The position numbers were made by a program, and so were the translations under genes. 64,000 nt of DNA from Ensifer sp. WSM1721 (GTDB lineage Bacteria > Pseudomonadota > Alphaproteobacteria > Rhizobiales > Rhizobiaceae). Every line of letters starts with the position of its first letter. Within the stretch, counting starts at the first letter, position 1. This document shows, piece by piece, positions 15,001 to 20,967 of the stretch. Below the pieces are notes generated by a model that made no database searches, had not been told where the DNA came from, and saw only the letters and a program-made list of their open reading frames with translations. The stretch lies in assembly GCF_000513895.2 (NCBI RefSeq), contig NZ_CP165783.1, forward strand, positions 496,001 to 560,000, in the 5' to 3' direction.

Positions 15001-16947
15001 GACGACGTGATCCAGGTCACGGGGAACCAGCCGATCGTTATCCCGATCGCCTCGCTGCTCGCCAACGACACGGACGTGGACGGAAATCCGCTGACGATCA
15101 CTGCCGTCAGCGGTGGGCCGGACGTCACCGCAACACTCGACGGCGCCGGCAACGTCGTTCTGACGCGCGGTGCGAATGGGACGGGCGACCTCTCATTCAC
15201 CTATACGGTGAGCGACGAGCAACTCACGGATACCGCAACCGTCGTCGTGACGGTCCATGAGGTTAACGACGCCCCGGTCATCGGCAGCATCCCGGCCGAG
15301 CACTCGGCCGAGGACGCCGCGATCGACTTCACTCTGCCGATGGATATTGCCACCGACCTCGACGGCGATGTGCTGACCTTCACGGCAACGCGCCAGGGCG
15401 GCACGCCGCTCCCGAGCTGGCTAAGCTTCGACCCGCAGACGCTGCGGTTCACCGGCACGCCGCCGGCGAACTTCTTCGGCACCATCGGCCTGACGCTGGT
15501 CGTCAGCGACGGACAGGCCACGGCGAGCCGCGACTTCGACCTCGTCATCGACCCGGTCAACGACGCGCCGGTCATCTCGGCGCCGTTCTCCGACCGCTTC
15601 GTCAATGAGGATTCGACCTTCGACATCACTCTCCAGCAGGGGCTGTTCTCTGATGTCGACGGCAATCCGCTCACCTATTCGATCACGCTCGCGGACGGCT
15701 CGGCCCTACCGAGCTGGATCACCGTCCAGCCGCAACTCCTGCGCCTGCAAGGCCGGGCGCCGGAAAACTTCAACGGCTCGATCGATATCAAGGTGACGGC
15801 ATCCGACGGCTCGCTGACGGCGTCCGATTTCTTCAAGCTGACGGTCAATCCGATCAACGATGCGCCGGTTCTAGAAACGCCCTTGCCGGACAAGACGATC
15901 ACTACCGGTCAGGCGTTCACGATCGCTATACCGGCGGCGACCTTCACCGATCCGGACGGCGATCCGCTGCAGTTCGCGGCTAAGCTCGCCAATGGCCAGC
16001 CTCTGCCGTCGTGGATGAGATTCGACGGCACCAAGATCACCGGCACCGCGCCCTATGCGCAGCAGGGCACGATGGATATCCAGATTCTCGCCAGCGACGG
16101 CACCTTACAGAATTCGGATATCTTCCGCATCACCTTCGAGCCTGGCAATGCCGCGCCGATGGCCAACAACGACAGCGGCTTCACAGTGCGCAGCGGTGCG
16201 CCGCTGACGGTCGATGCCGACCGATTGCTGGCGAACGATACCGATGGCGACGGCGACGCGCTGAAGATTGTCGGCTACAGCCAGGCCGCTCACGGTTCGG
16301 TCAGCCTGGGCACCGACGGCAACTTCACCTACGTCACGGCGGGGGGATATTACGGCAACGACCAGTTCATCTACGTCGTCAGCGACGGCAAGGAAACGGC
16401 GACGGCGACCGTCAACATCGTGGTCGAAGTGCCCTACGACTACTCCCAAGTGGGCGGAAACGGGTCCGACGCACTCTTTGGCAGCCTGTTCGGCGACAGT
16501 TTCCTGTCCGGCGGTAATGGCAACGATGCGCTGCTCTCCTTCTTCGGCAACGACCGCTTGATCGGCGGCGCAGGTAACGATCTGCTGTACTCGTTGTCCG
16601 GCGACGACGTGCTCGAAGGCGGTGACGGCGACGATCAGATGTTCGCGGGGGCCGGAAACGATAGTCTCACCGGCGGCAGGGGGAATGATACGCTCTACGG
16701 CGGCCAGGGACGGGATGTGTTCTCCTTCTCTACCGGAGACGGATCGGACACGATCGCCGACTTCCGGTCGACGCTCGGCGATCGCATCAGCCTGGACGTC
16801 GAAGGTATCGACGATTTCGACGACCTCCTCGCCCACGCCCAGGAGCAGAACGGTGGCGTTCTGCTGGACTTCGGAAACGGGGACGAGCTGTTCCTCAGCG
16901 GGACGCGGCTGGCCGCCCTCGACCGGAACAGCTTCACATTCTACTGA
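1..16947 (+). CDS. Giant RTX / cadherin-like repeat surface protein, 5' partial
   Basis: The reading frame is open from the first base, and the codons before the nominal GTG at 19 complete a repeat motif (IFADGTVW) seen many times later, so the gene starts outside the window. About 5,648 residues are visible. Counting from the window start, residues 1-2295 hold 17 modules with a Y-x-RGDG core, GGxGxD nonapeptides and a closing FADGTVW motif. Residues 2296-2980 hold seven cadherin-like domains (PVNDAP...ED...LLANDxDxDGD, FTYTVSD). Residues 2980-3460 return to RTX. Residues 3460-5480 carry about 17 more cadherin-like domains, several of the LPxWLxFDP dystroglycan type. The last 170 residues are RTX nonapeptides with a C-terminal tail ending in aromatic residues (FTFY), as in type I secretion substrates. 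Known families of this design are Ca-stabilised surface adhesins or biofilm proteins; that role is inferred here. The ABC exporter and adaptor follow directly. Confidence 0.93.
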   Translation: MFADGTVWNSAAIKAAVVEYPADPTETVYVGGDGTIVGTARNELFDGWTGSDSYIYAAGGGHDTISDYAYDPADVNALTMDGIASTAVTFAPGWDDADDLIVHVKGGGSLRIRDFFDLGADYRNGVDTISFADGVTLDRAAIAALAMPALPPTTGDDVLPHGVLNDVVDALAGDDIVRAGGGNDEITGGLGDDFLIGEEGSDVYRFARGDGRDIVLDASGDGATEGPQDLNLLHLSGYGASDLVFTRVGADPSVVTLTFLGSDDRISFLSPDGETSGFSFGDIVLDDGTVLTRADIANLIGVDTDIEGTAGDDVLFGSPEQDTLTGDAGNDVLSGGAGADIYDFTRGDGRDLIVDLPGIEVVNVLKLHGFAADELIFSADPIEPGEIILTFTTSEDRIIFRPDFAWAGGNDGSASFPFGDIVLDDGTLISTQDVASGLTVPAMGSEGGTAGDDIRTNSPANTHIYDADHPEMSVSGGGSDTYVYARGDGNDIFDDGTANPGEYDRLVFTDILPSDVRVSWAGGRAFFFSIDENAADASSRAKIVVQMAPADGGGEVPSLAAMNAAVAGGLGIEEIEFADGTIWTAATISQHVVTYEPDGIDIPNPPTNGNDRFTGTVDEDVIELGRGNDYAEGGEGRDTYVYTRGDGHDAYQDAEYSSGESAGEIVLHDVAEAEVTASIANGNILLTIAGRLPDGSDAGSITLLSAAEYTGEFQGLRILFDDGAVWEAADLAQQLRTGSETAGDDTVYGSALDEVFEPGQGNDILNTRDGIDTLVYARGDGHDIVEPRSSELNIVFDDINVASVSILRHADDMIVKIGESATGAGDGGSIRILDGYWRSSGIMGLNSITFADGTVWGEMDFARAFVEGQLTSGDDTVVNAGPALAYELGAGNDHIQASGSHADTYIYRNGDGHDVIVEDGSTSYAESASDVLQFADIPRDGVRWMRSGDDLIGAVQANAALGRLAGSVTLKNAFHADAADYTRVDTIRFADGEDVSIETLMNEAEAGNQGGAAGGVDYTVGANGNLTFTYERGDGNRTIDTLANGGNDMLVLADIAPGSVSYHRVGSSVEIRVAETAPGAGNSGSILIDALLDTSLTSRGVETVRFADGSTISKAAIIGAVAYSGTAYADSIVGSSGDDTLSGNGGVDLLAGGGGNDTYRWARGDGSDIIDESNSSGTADRLVLAGVLPTAVTVRADGNTAVLTIVESSPGAGDGGVIRVLQSMVQSGQAGVERVEFADGTVWTMPGIRAALLTSRATAGHDVIYGFSSNDTLAGGAGNDALIGGSGNDTYVYNRGDGSDSVNETGTFDGTADSIVLHGVLASQVTVGKDGSDAILIIAESAPGAGDGGRIRIYQQLDPYFERGVETIVFDDGTIWTPDMVRARAIDLQTSAGGDTILGSSAGETLQGGGGSDVIIGGEGNDTYTYRRGDGYDVIDESGTFGGTADKLVFADVTASAVSVRSDGADAILFIAESAPGAGNGGRIRLVNTLNPYFERGLETIQFSDGTTWSMNTLRQAAIAARTTAGDDDIFGFTTADTFEGGDGDDRIFGGEGNDTYIYTRGDGFDVVDESGTFGGTADKLRLQGIAVADVRLVRDGSDAILTIAESAAGAGDGGMIRIVNTLNPYFERGVESIVFDDGTTWLLADYQRIAIEQSQTHADDVVTGFSTSETLTGGRGDDHLHGADGSDTYVFNRGDGRDVIEDNGNADTDVVVIRGYAPADLIFSESRYPADSLVIRFAGSEDELTIVNTLDQSGEDQIEEFRFDDGTVWTIADIKAKILAGRTTAGNDTINGFGGDDQFVGGRGNDVLNGGYGADTYTYTRGDGYDLIIDGESQAGDVLVLVGIDPGSIQVRRGVGDDLDLLIAESAAGAGDAGRITIRNSFLASSLTGIETVRFDDGTVWTKAMMEDLAIRNVATPDDDRLTGTSSADALVGLAGDDYLSGGNGDDVYRFTRGDGSDTIRDAGNGIDRLEISGYAASEISFTRRGRDGQDLIIRLGTMGETITIINGLVNGTADRIESVVIVDTGETISIDTIEASLVFGSESSGDDQIIGSDAADTIRGGAGVDLLIGGAGSDTYHYKAGDGDDRIADDSNSAGDRLVLNDIASTDLVYARRSPPEGFDLVLRFEGAQDRLTLADTLASGSNGIETITFSDGLTWTLAEMRAAVLRHAATQQGEAIRGFDGADLLNGLGGNDWLIGYQGADTYRFAKGDGQDTIEDSSTSLGDRLVLSDLLSMETAVSRLFKASDDVVLTFATGQDSITIRDMLATDGSGIEEIVFSNGVVWTRQTILDLLENKAPVAVEDGIYSFKTNAPLILSRAELLLNDFDADGDTLSVIAVTGDANVDAEIDAQGNIVVTAHAGYTGPAQFTYTVSDGRNGLTTATVSVRVTPLAQAKDDYGFEVAEDGFLQISAERLLSNDIDGDRMIVAQVLDSVNGHVSLASNGQISFTPAPNFNGLASFRYVANTPEGGRAEGVVYINVTPQNDAPDARNDSGFATDEDVPFEIDTRTLLLNDVDIDGDRLRVTGVTSTPELIAELTADGYIVVRPAPFFFGQATISYTVSDASGATDTATVTVNVRPVNNDPEPAADSVTTNEDAPLLLTAASLLANDIERDGDLLSIASVRSGHGGSVRLFDNQTVLFTPAANFYGQAHFFYTVDDGQGGLVETRVDVQVDPVNDAPESREDSYKEAGGFYLRGTEDTPLIINIADLLANDRDIDGFALTIETISYSDNGTAELLGDGTIRFTPDENFWGEATFRYVISDEGGLVDDAVVTLYFAPVGDAPPVAWDDTITIYEDVPTVIPVAALLANDTDIDRHPLRIVSIARGLGALGSVSFTPEGDILFTPALNSTQQSSFTYTVTDDADGTDTATVSVVIIPVNDAPTAAADFGSTSLDRPLVLRISDLMANDGDVDLDPRDFDLLRFIGVNALQHGTASIYNGEFVVIEYDRGFSGATSFEYTIADEHGVEDDGTVAAVVTGQHAATITGTATRDLLIGTHLGERIEDLGGDDDIFGREGDDIIIAGDGADRIDGGDGFDSVDFSGSNIGIRADLQALIGQGGYAQGDLYFNIEAFLGSHFADELAGNAADNTLSGGEGSDVLRGRAGADTLEGGLGDDRLEGGEGADILNGAEGSDTADYSTSLAAVAASLLSGTALGGDAAGDTLASIENLTGSDFDDTLEGGGNANVLIGGRGDDVLIGGAGNDVLVGGRGADVLQGGEGIDRVEYLLSSEGVTINLANTAAGGGDAQGDVFSSIELIVGSYHNDVMIGDATNNVFRGGLGADAIDGAEGFDTADYGSATEAVSVNLTLGTGNAGEAAGDTLTDIEKLVGSAHGDTFIGSDNADVFEAGFGDDHLAGNAGSDTYLFGYDSGADTIAENGLSADIDRLVFDPDVRRADISLVRQGDNLLVELEHDDGLLIDTALVSGHFLGRETGLEEIVFADGTVWDRDDIDTLTRVGRFNAVDDVIRFADEDVDLVIAADRLTRNDASEGTEFLEIVGVSNGVNGTATLNADGSVTFRSAQNFWGDAYFEYTVRDQFGRESTARAEVNVLPVNDAPVAADDGVFTGIEDTPLYIPISALLTNDIDVDGDTLTIVDFGPTIGADGQPLYPSAFENATFGSARVEGDYVVFVPSNNHNGFAGFRYTITDGNGETSTAQVELTFVGVNDAPDIGRDRITVRQGQNTPILISTLLGNDTDVEGDDFSFTGFGNVVNGTATLVTDENGAVSIDFTGDALGAASLTYTITDEHGASTTGTIEINVIPLNDPPNARNDGGFTTLEDQPIIIDPALLLGNDSDPNGDVLVISALERFPLNGNVEFNEDGMIVFTPRADYNGQAGFIYTVSDGRGGFDEAFVSITIVPDNDAPILRDDVVAGTEDQPVLILAAEAFANDIEPDGDVIFFEDAWVLGVVTNDVTNRVEQSESFELSSPLLSQTATVSLAMADGSQVPSWLVFDAETLTFTGIPPQGVTEALTLALTFSDTTAEGETLTFEDTIVIDPTDAAALSAGITYDANLMAVSQSEGTWSARLASGQDLPAWLAFDPTTRQLSYTDVAPPANSGLARVQVAFAPTSAAQSGFAVEFLIDPTQPLDPAINTLLAGDPYFAAHGLFVLPVAEDATVSAEKTSGFDLPDWLEFDPETLSLSGTAPEVYVGRVPVRIEVGASAEDGRPAFSLIRDFIVDDPPQASGGGAGFSLVIEDGRLKLVTGEDFFGMVAVAYTAVDVKGAVSAEPGVIVINIAAQREKPDALADAFSVAEDGTLTFSLADLLANDRDDDGDPIRVVSIGEPVSGTLTVHIPEISVDMPALDGMSGPVTHSAVLRGGAALPAWLSVDAATGRIHGTPPLDAKTTLAIDVTSTDSMSTVVTTISLDVDGNEGVTITYRPDSQYSGPDAFTYTITDDHEGTVATNVDIDVVAANDPPVAVDDRISGVEDTVLVISPAALLANDRDVDNDPLRIISVTAGAHGRVELVNGEIFFTPDHNFDGEAWFEYTITDDVDGIDTGRVTVDVASTNRAPVIVADSFTGTEDVPFIVSIADLLGNDYDPDGDDFSFVVIDQQGVDGHAFELPDGRWSLTPEGDHTGIATFTYRITDGRGNTVGANAITVNFLPVNDAPVARADSGYVTAEDQPIEIDLAALLGNDSDVDGDSLSVVGVLDPVNGSVALVGGKAVFTPRADYFGNAGFFYRIADGNGGLATGTVTITVQPDDDLPIAVPDSGWTIDEDTFIDIDPATLIANDVHPDGEAIHFIGASGEGVSTLANGMIRFTPAPDANGTSILTYTIGDGSGDRVTSTFTVVVRPVNDLPVASDDTFAGREDQPVVIPISQLLGNDQDPDGHDISLTGIFNAVGGTVALDGAGNVVFTPDANRNGPVSFEYRVTDSTGDNGTAKVTINLQPVNDAPEIAAFGPLNGTEDTRLAVQLPAAAFSDIDGEALTTTVRGAEGTPLPAWLVYDPATRGLFGDPPQDFAGVLNLEVVANDGTVSVVRAFQVVIANVNDAPVAADDVIQVTGNQPIVIPIASLLANDTDVDGNPLTITAVSGGPDVTATLDGAGNVVLTRGANGTGDLSFTYTVSDEQLTDTATVVVTVHEVNDAPVIGSIPAEHSAEDAAIDFTLPMDIATDLDGDVLTFTATRQGGTPLPSWLSFDPQTLRFTGTPPANFFGTIGLTLVVSDGQATASRDFDLVIDPVNDAPVISAPFSDRFVNEDSTFDITLQQGLFSDVDGNPLTYSITLADGSALPSWITVQPQLLRLQGRAPENFNGSIDIKVTASDGSLTASDFFKLTVNPINDAPVLETPLPDKTITTGQAFTIAIPAATFTDPDGDPLQFAAKLANGQPLPSWMRFDGTKITGTAPYAQQGTMDIQILASDGTLQNSDIFRITFEPGNAAPMANNDSGFTVRSGAPLTVDADRLLANDTDGDGDALKIVGYSQAAHGSVSLGTDGNFTYVTAGGYYGNDQFIYVVSDGKETATATVNIVVEVPYDYSQVGGNGSDALFGSLFGDSFLSGGNGNDALLSFFGNDRLIGGAGNDLLYSLSGDDVLEGGDGDDQMFAGAGNDSLTGGRGNDTLYGGQGRDVFSFSTGDGSDTIADFRSTLGDRISLDVEGIDDFDDLLAHAQEQNGGVLLDFGNGDELFLSGTRLAALDRNSFTFY
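3786..4982 (+). repeat. Three in-register 399-nt tandem units inside the RTX gene
   Basis: Matching landmarks recur exactly 399 nt apart: the GACACCTAC motif at 3865, 4264 and 4663, and the CCCCTATTTCGAGCGCGG motif at about 4073, 4472 and 4871. Each unit encodes a 133-residue RTX module. These three are much more alike than the other modules, which suggests recent duplication. Outer limits are approximate. Confidence 0.8.
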
Positions 16948-17004
16948 TTCAGCTTTCCGACCGCTGGCGAGTTCGGGAGGCATTATGTGAAGTGCTTGAA
17001 ACAA

Positions 17005-17032
17005 GGGCGGCGGGTGATTGAACCCGCCGCTC
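17005..17032 (+). terminator. GC-rich hairpin between the RTX gene and its exporter
   Basis: A perfect 9-bp stem (GCGGCGGGT / ACCCGCCGC, 17007-17015 and 17022-17030) encloses a six-base loop, with a G-U and a G-C pair possible beyond it. No T-run follows, so it is not a classical intrinsic terminator. It could attenuate transcription or protect the upstream mRNA, giving less exporter than substrate. That role is inference. Confidence 0.45.
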
Positions 17033-17063
17033 CGGCAAATGTGTTGGGGCGAGTAGAGGGTTC

Positions 17064-18779
17064 ATGCAGAAAAGACCGGAGTCCGGGGCGGGGGAGTCCG
17101 CCGTGGCACAGGCCATCAAGGGTGTGCGCAAGGGCTTTATCGCGGCCGCCGCGCTGAGCGGCATTATCAATATCCTCATGCTGACCGGCCCGCTCTTTAT
17201 GCTGCAGGTCTATGACCGGGTTCTCTCCAGCCAGTCGATTCCGACTCTCGTCACGCTGCTTGGCTTCGTCATCGCACTCTATGCGATGATGGCACTCTTC
17301 GACTTCCTCCGCGCGCGCATCCTGTCGCGCATCTCCCACTGGATCGACGACCGACTGGCACGGCCGATCTTCGAGAACTGGATCGAGCGACAGGGCGGGG
17401 CACAGGCGCCCGGCTACAAACCGGTGATGGACCTCGCCAACGTCCGCGGCCTTCTCGGCAGCCCGGCCTTCGTCGTTCTGTTCGATCTGCCCTGGTTTCC
17501 GGTCTATCTTGTCGTCGTCTTCCTGCTCCATTTCGATCTTGGCCTGCTCGCCACCGGCGGTGCGCTGGTCGTCACGATCATCGCCATGCTCAACGAGTGG
17601 CTGACGGGGCGCGGCACCCAGCGCGCATCCGTGATGGAAATGGCCGAGAACCGCTTCTCCGACGAGACCTTCCGCAATGCGGACAGCATCGTTGCCATGG
17701 GCATGGTGGCCAGCACCGGACGTTATTGGCGCAGTCTTCGGGCCGACGCGCTCGGTGCCATGCAGGAGGTATCGGAAAAAGCCGAGTTCCTGACGGCACT
17801 ATCGAAGGCCTTTCGCATGTTCCTGCAATCGGCGATTCTTGCGCTCGGCGCCTATCTCGTGATCCAGCAAGAACTGAGCGGTGGTGCGATCGTCGCCTCG
17901 TCCATTCTCTCGGGCAGGGCGCTTGCACCCATCGACCAGTTTATCGGCGGCTGGAAGCAGCTCAAGCGCTCGCGCCTTGCTTATTCCAGGCTCAGGGATT
18001 TCATGGCCCGCAACGCGGCACAGCCGTCGAAAGCCGTGGTCGAGCTGCCGCCCCCCGTCGGCAACATCCTCTTCGACAACGTGACGAAATTCGCGCCCGG
18101 CCTGGCGGGCCGCCGGGAAAACCGTGCGATCATCGCTGGCGTCAGCTTCGCGTTAAAACCGGGCGACGGGCTCGGCGTGATCGGCGCTTCGGCTTCGGGA
18201 AAGTCTTCTTTGGCACGGCTCCTGGTCGGCGTATGGATGCCGGATCAGGGAGCGGTGCGAATTGACGGCGCAACCTTCGAGCAGTGGGGCGGAGAGCGCA
18301 TCGGTCCCCATATCGGCTATTTGCCGCAGTCGTTCGATCTCATCTCGGGCTCGATTGCCCAGAACATCAGCCGTTTCGATCAGAATGCGCGCCACGAGGA
18401 CATTGTCGAGGCCGCCCAGCTGGCGGGCGTACATGAAATGATCCTGTCCCTTCCGGACGGGTACGCGACAGCTGTCGACAACGGTCTGACGCCGTTGACC
18501 GGGGGGCAGAGGCAACGCGTCGCGCTCGCCCGCGCCGTCTTCCGCAAGCCGCGGCTGATTGTGCTTGACGAACCGAATTCCAATCTGGACGCCGACGGCG
18601 ACACGGCGCTGTCGCAGGCCATTCTCAAGCTGCGGGAGGCCGGCTGCGTCGTTGTGGTGATGGCCCACCGCCCCAGTGCGATCGCCGCCGTCGACAAGAT
18701 CCTAATGTTGAAGGAAGGGCGCTGCCTTGAGTTCGGCGAGAAAACCGAGGTTCTGCGCAAGGTCACGCGGGTGGCCTGA
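17064..18779 (+). CDS. Type I secretion ABC transporter (PrtD family)
   Basis: This 571-residue protein is a half-transporter: an N-terminal membrane domain followed by an ABC ATPase. The first hydrophobic span is near residues 30-55 (LSGIINILMLTGPLFMLQVYDRVL), typical of PrtD/AprD exporters. The ATPase has Walker A GASASGKSS near residue 374, signature TGGQRQR near 479, Walker B LIVLDEP near 500 and an H-loop histidine in MAHRP near 533. There is no C39-like N-terminal domain, unlike HlyB. Length matches PrtD. It lies between the giant RTX gene and an HlyD-type adaptor, so it most likely exports that RTX protein in one step across both membranes with a TolC-like channel encoded elsewhere. 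Confidence 0.93.
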   Translation: MQKRPESGAGESAVAQAIKGVRKGFIAAAALSGIINILMLTGPLFMLQVYDRVLSSQSIPTLVTLLGFVIALYAMMALFDFLRARILSRISHWIDDRLARPIFENWIERQGGAQAPGYKPVMDLANVRGLLGSPAFVVLFDLPWFPVYLVVVFLLHFDLGLLATGGALVVTIIAMLNEWLTGRGTQRASVMEMAENRFSDETFRNADSIVAMGMVASTGRYWRSLRADALGAMQEVSEKAEFLTALSKAFRMFLQSAILALGAYLVIQQELSGGAIVASSILSGRALAPIDQFIGGWKQLKRSRLAYSRLRDFMARNAAQPSKAVVELPPPVGNILFDNVTKFAPGLAGRRENRAIIAGVSFALKPGDGLGVIGASASGKSSLARLLVGVWMPDQGAVRIDGATFEQWGGERIGPHIGYLPQSFDLISGSIAQNISRFDQNARHEDIVEAAQLAGVHEMILSLPDGYATAVDNGLTPLTGGQRQRVALARAVFRKPRLIVLDEPNSNLDADGDTALSQAILKLREAGCVVVVMAHRPSAIAAVDKILMLKEGRCLEFGEKTEVLRKVTRVA

Positions 18780-18784
18780 GGACG

Positions 18785-20098
18785 ATGATGACGAACGAGA
18801 CGCGAGCCCCTTCCACCAATTTCCGCGGCCCTGCCATTCTCGGCCTGTCGCTCATCGCCTTCCTGTTCGGCGGCAGTCTTGCCTGGGCCTATTTCGCCGA
18901 AGTTTCCGGCGCCGTCATCGCCCAGGGGACCGTCGACATCCAGGGCAAGCCGAAGACGATCCAGCACGCCGACGGCGGCATCGTCAAAGCCATCCACATT
19001 TCCGCCGGCGAGGTGGTGCGCAAGGATGACGTGCTGATCGAGCTCGACAGCACGACGATCGCCGCAAACCTCGCGATCTATCGCGGTCGGCTGCGCGATG
19101 CGCTCGTTCGCCGGGCACGATTGCTTGCCGAACTCGACAGCCGGATCGATTTTGCTCCGCCGCGCGAGATCGACATTCAGCGGTTCCAATTGACGGATAT
19201 CGAGCCTGCCATGGAGCAGCAGCGTATCCTCATGCGGGTGCGCCGCCAGACGCGGGATGGCGAGATCAGCCAGTTCGACGAGAAGATAGCCCAACTGCGT
19301 AACCAGATCGAAGGTGCGGACGGACTGCGGCGGGAGAAGCGCCGGCAGATAGAGGTTTACGAGCAGGAACAGGCATCCTTGCAGCGGCTGGTCGAGCAGG
19401 AGGCGATCCCCAGGAACCAGCTCCTCGGCATCGAACGCGCGACGGCCGAACTGCGCGGTCAGATTGCCGAGCAGGGCGGCGAGATCGCCCGCCTTGAGAA
19501 TTCGATCTCCGAAGCCGAGATCGCCCGGGCGCAAGTCGACAAGCAGATGCGCGAGAAGAACACGCTGGAGCTCGAGGAGGTCGAGGCCAAGATCGACGAG
19601 ATGCAGCAGCAGATTCTCGCTACGGACCTTCAGTTGCAGCGCACCACGATCCGCTCCCCGATCGACGGCATAATTCACGAACTCGCCATGCACACGATCG
19701 GCGGCGTGGTCCAGCAGGGCCAGGCGATCATGCAGATCATCCCGACCGATGGTGACCTTGAGATCGAGGTCAACGCCGATACGCGCTCCGTCGACGAAAT
19801 TACGCTCGACCGCCGGGCGATTGTGCGGTTCCCCGCCTTCCACGAGCGCACGACGCCGGAGATCTTCGGACGGGTCGTCCAGGTCTCTCCGTCCAGTGTC
19901 GTCGAGGAACGGACGGGTGCGGCGTTCTACCGGGTGCGCATCTCGGTTCCGGCCGCCGAAAAGGCCAAGCTCGGCAAGCGAAGGCTCATCCCTGGCATGC
20001 CGGTCGAAGCAGTGATGCCGACGGCCGATCGTACGGTTCTGAGCTATCTCCTTAAGCCGCTTGCCGACCAGATCGCTCATGCCATGCGAGAGCAATAA
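18785..20098 (+). CDS. HlyD-family membrane fusion protein (PrtE/AprE type)
   Basis: This 437-residue protein begins five bases after the transporter; a second ATG follows at 18788. A single transmembrane segment lies near residues 15-38 (GLSLIAFLFGGSLAWAYF), followed by a biotinyl-lipoyl-like half-motif (IQHADGGIVKAI). A long charged coiled coil spans about residues 85-280, then the second half-motif (RSPIDGIIHELAMHTIGG) and a C-terminal beta domain. This order is characteristic of type I secretion adaptors. It would bridge the inner-membrane ABC protein at 17064 to a TolC-like channel in the periplasm. Gene order and near-zero spacing indicate one operon. Confidence 0.93.
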   Translation: MMTNETRAPSTNFRGPAILGLSLIAFLFGGSLAWAYFAEVSGAVIAQGTVDIQGKPKTIQHADGGIVKAIHISAGEVVRKDDVLIELDSTTIAANLAIYRGRLRDALVRRARLLAELDSRIDFAPPREIDIQRFQLTDIEPAMEQQRILMRVRRQTRDGEISQFDEKIAQLRNQIEGADGLRREKRRQIEVYEQEQASLQRLVEQEAIPRNQLLGIERATAELRGQIAEQGGEIARLENSISEAEIARAQVDKQMREKNTLELEEVEAKIDEMQQQILATDLQLQRTTIRSPIDGIIHELAMHTIGGVVQQGQAIMQIIPTDGDLEIEVNADTRSVDEITLDRRAIVRFPAFHERTTPEIFGRVVQVSPSSVVEERTGAAFYRVRISVPAAEKAKLGKRRLIPGMPVEAVMPTADRTVLSYLLKPLADQIAHAMREQ

Positions 20099-20913
20099 TG
20101 CCTTGGAGCTTCGCGGGCAGACGAGCAGTCCGATTCATCTTGGGGAAGTCTGCTGACAGACATCGGCAATCTTTCGTTTGGCGGGCAGCTCGCTCGGGCT
20201 TATCGCTGGCGGTATTGCTTCTGTGCACAGGCGCCGCGGCGGCTCAGGACTATCCCTGCAAACCGGAGCCCGAGGACAATCTCGGTGCGGCCTTTCGCAA
20301 ACTGGAGATCGATCCCAATTACCCCGTGAAATTCCGAATGGGACAATGGCGTTTCGCTGTCCCATACGCCTATGGCACGGGAAGAAAAACGCCCGAACGC
20401 GTCAATTGCGGCCCGGTCCGGAACCGCTTCGAATTCGCCTTCTGGATGCCTGATTTGCGCGCACCGAAAGACGATTCGTGGGGCAACCCTGATTGGCGAC
20501 CGCAGGAGCCGGGAAGGCCAAGACCTGGTGCCGACGAGTTTCTTGTGAAGGTGCCATTTGCGGAGGAGGTGACGGCTGATACGGTCCCTCCAGCTATCAT
20601 GTTCAAGAACCTTATCGAGCTGGCCCGGGGCCAGTATCGATTGAGCTTCGCGCACGGCGGCCTGATCCAGCTCGACCGCCTCGGCACCGAGGATGACTCA
20701 CAATCGACCTTCGTCAACCTGGAGGACGGGCGGGACGAGTTGAAAATTACGTGCTACCCGCCCGTGGTGGCTGAGCCAGCTTGTGAATTCGACCTCCTGT
20801 TCCGTGATCTCTCCCTGACCGTGAACGGAATGCTGCCACAAAACGGTGTGCCGCAATGGCGCGCCGTCAAGGCTGGCATTCGGACGCTGCTTGAGCGCTG
20901 GATAGTCAGATAG
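20098..20913 (+). CDS. Exported protein of unknown function, last gene of the T1SS operon
   Basis: This 271-residue protein starts in the TAATG stop-start overlap of the adaptor gene, so it is probably translationally coupled. A basic N-terminus is followed by a hydrophobic core and an AAAAQD-like cleavage site near residues 35-50 (SLAVLLLCTGAAAAQ), indicating Sec export to the periplasm or outside. The mature part has a few cysteines and many aromatic and proline residues, and no catalytic motif that I recognise. Its position suggests an accessory role in secretion or surface retention of the giant RTX protein, but this rests only on context. The unusually long basic leader before the hydrophobic core leaves open a later start. 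Confidence 0.75.
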   Translation: MPWSFAGRRAVRFILGKSADRHRQSFVWRAARSGLSLAVLLLCTGAAAAQDYPCKPEPEDNLGAAFRKLEIDPNYPVKFRMGQWRFAVPYAYGTGRKTPERVNCGPVRNRFEFAFWMPDLRAPKDDSWGNPDWRPQEPGRPRPGADEFLVKVPFAEEVTADTVPPAIMFKNLIELARGQYRLSFAHGGLIQLDRLGTEDDSQSTFVNLEDGRDELKITCYPPVVAEPACEFDLLFRDLSLTVNGMLPQNGVPQWRAVKAGIRTLLERWIVR

Positions 20914-20967
20914 CTTGAGCAATGCTCAATAGGTTCATTTCAATAATCGATAAGGAAGAAGAAATTC

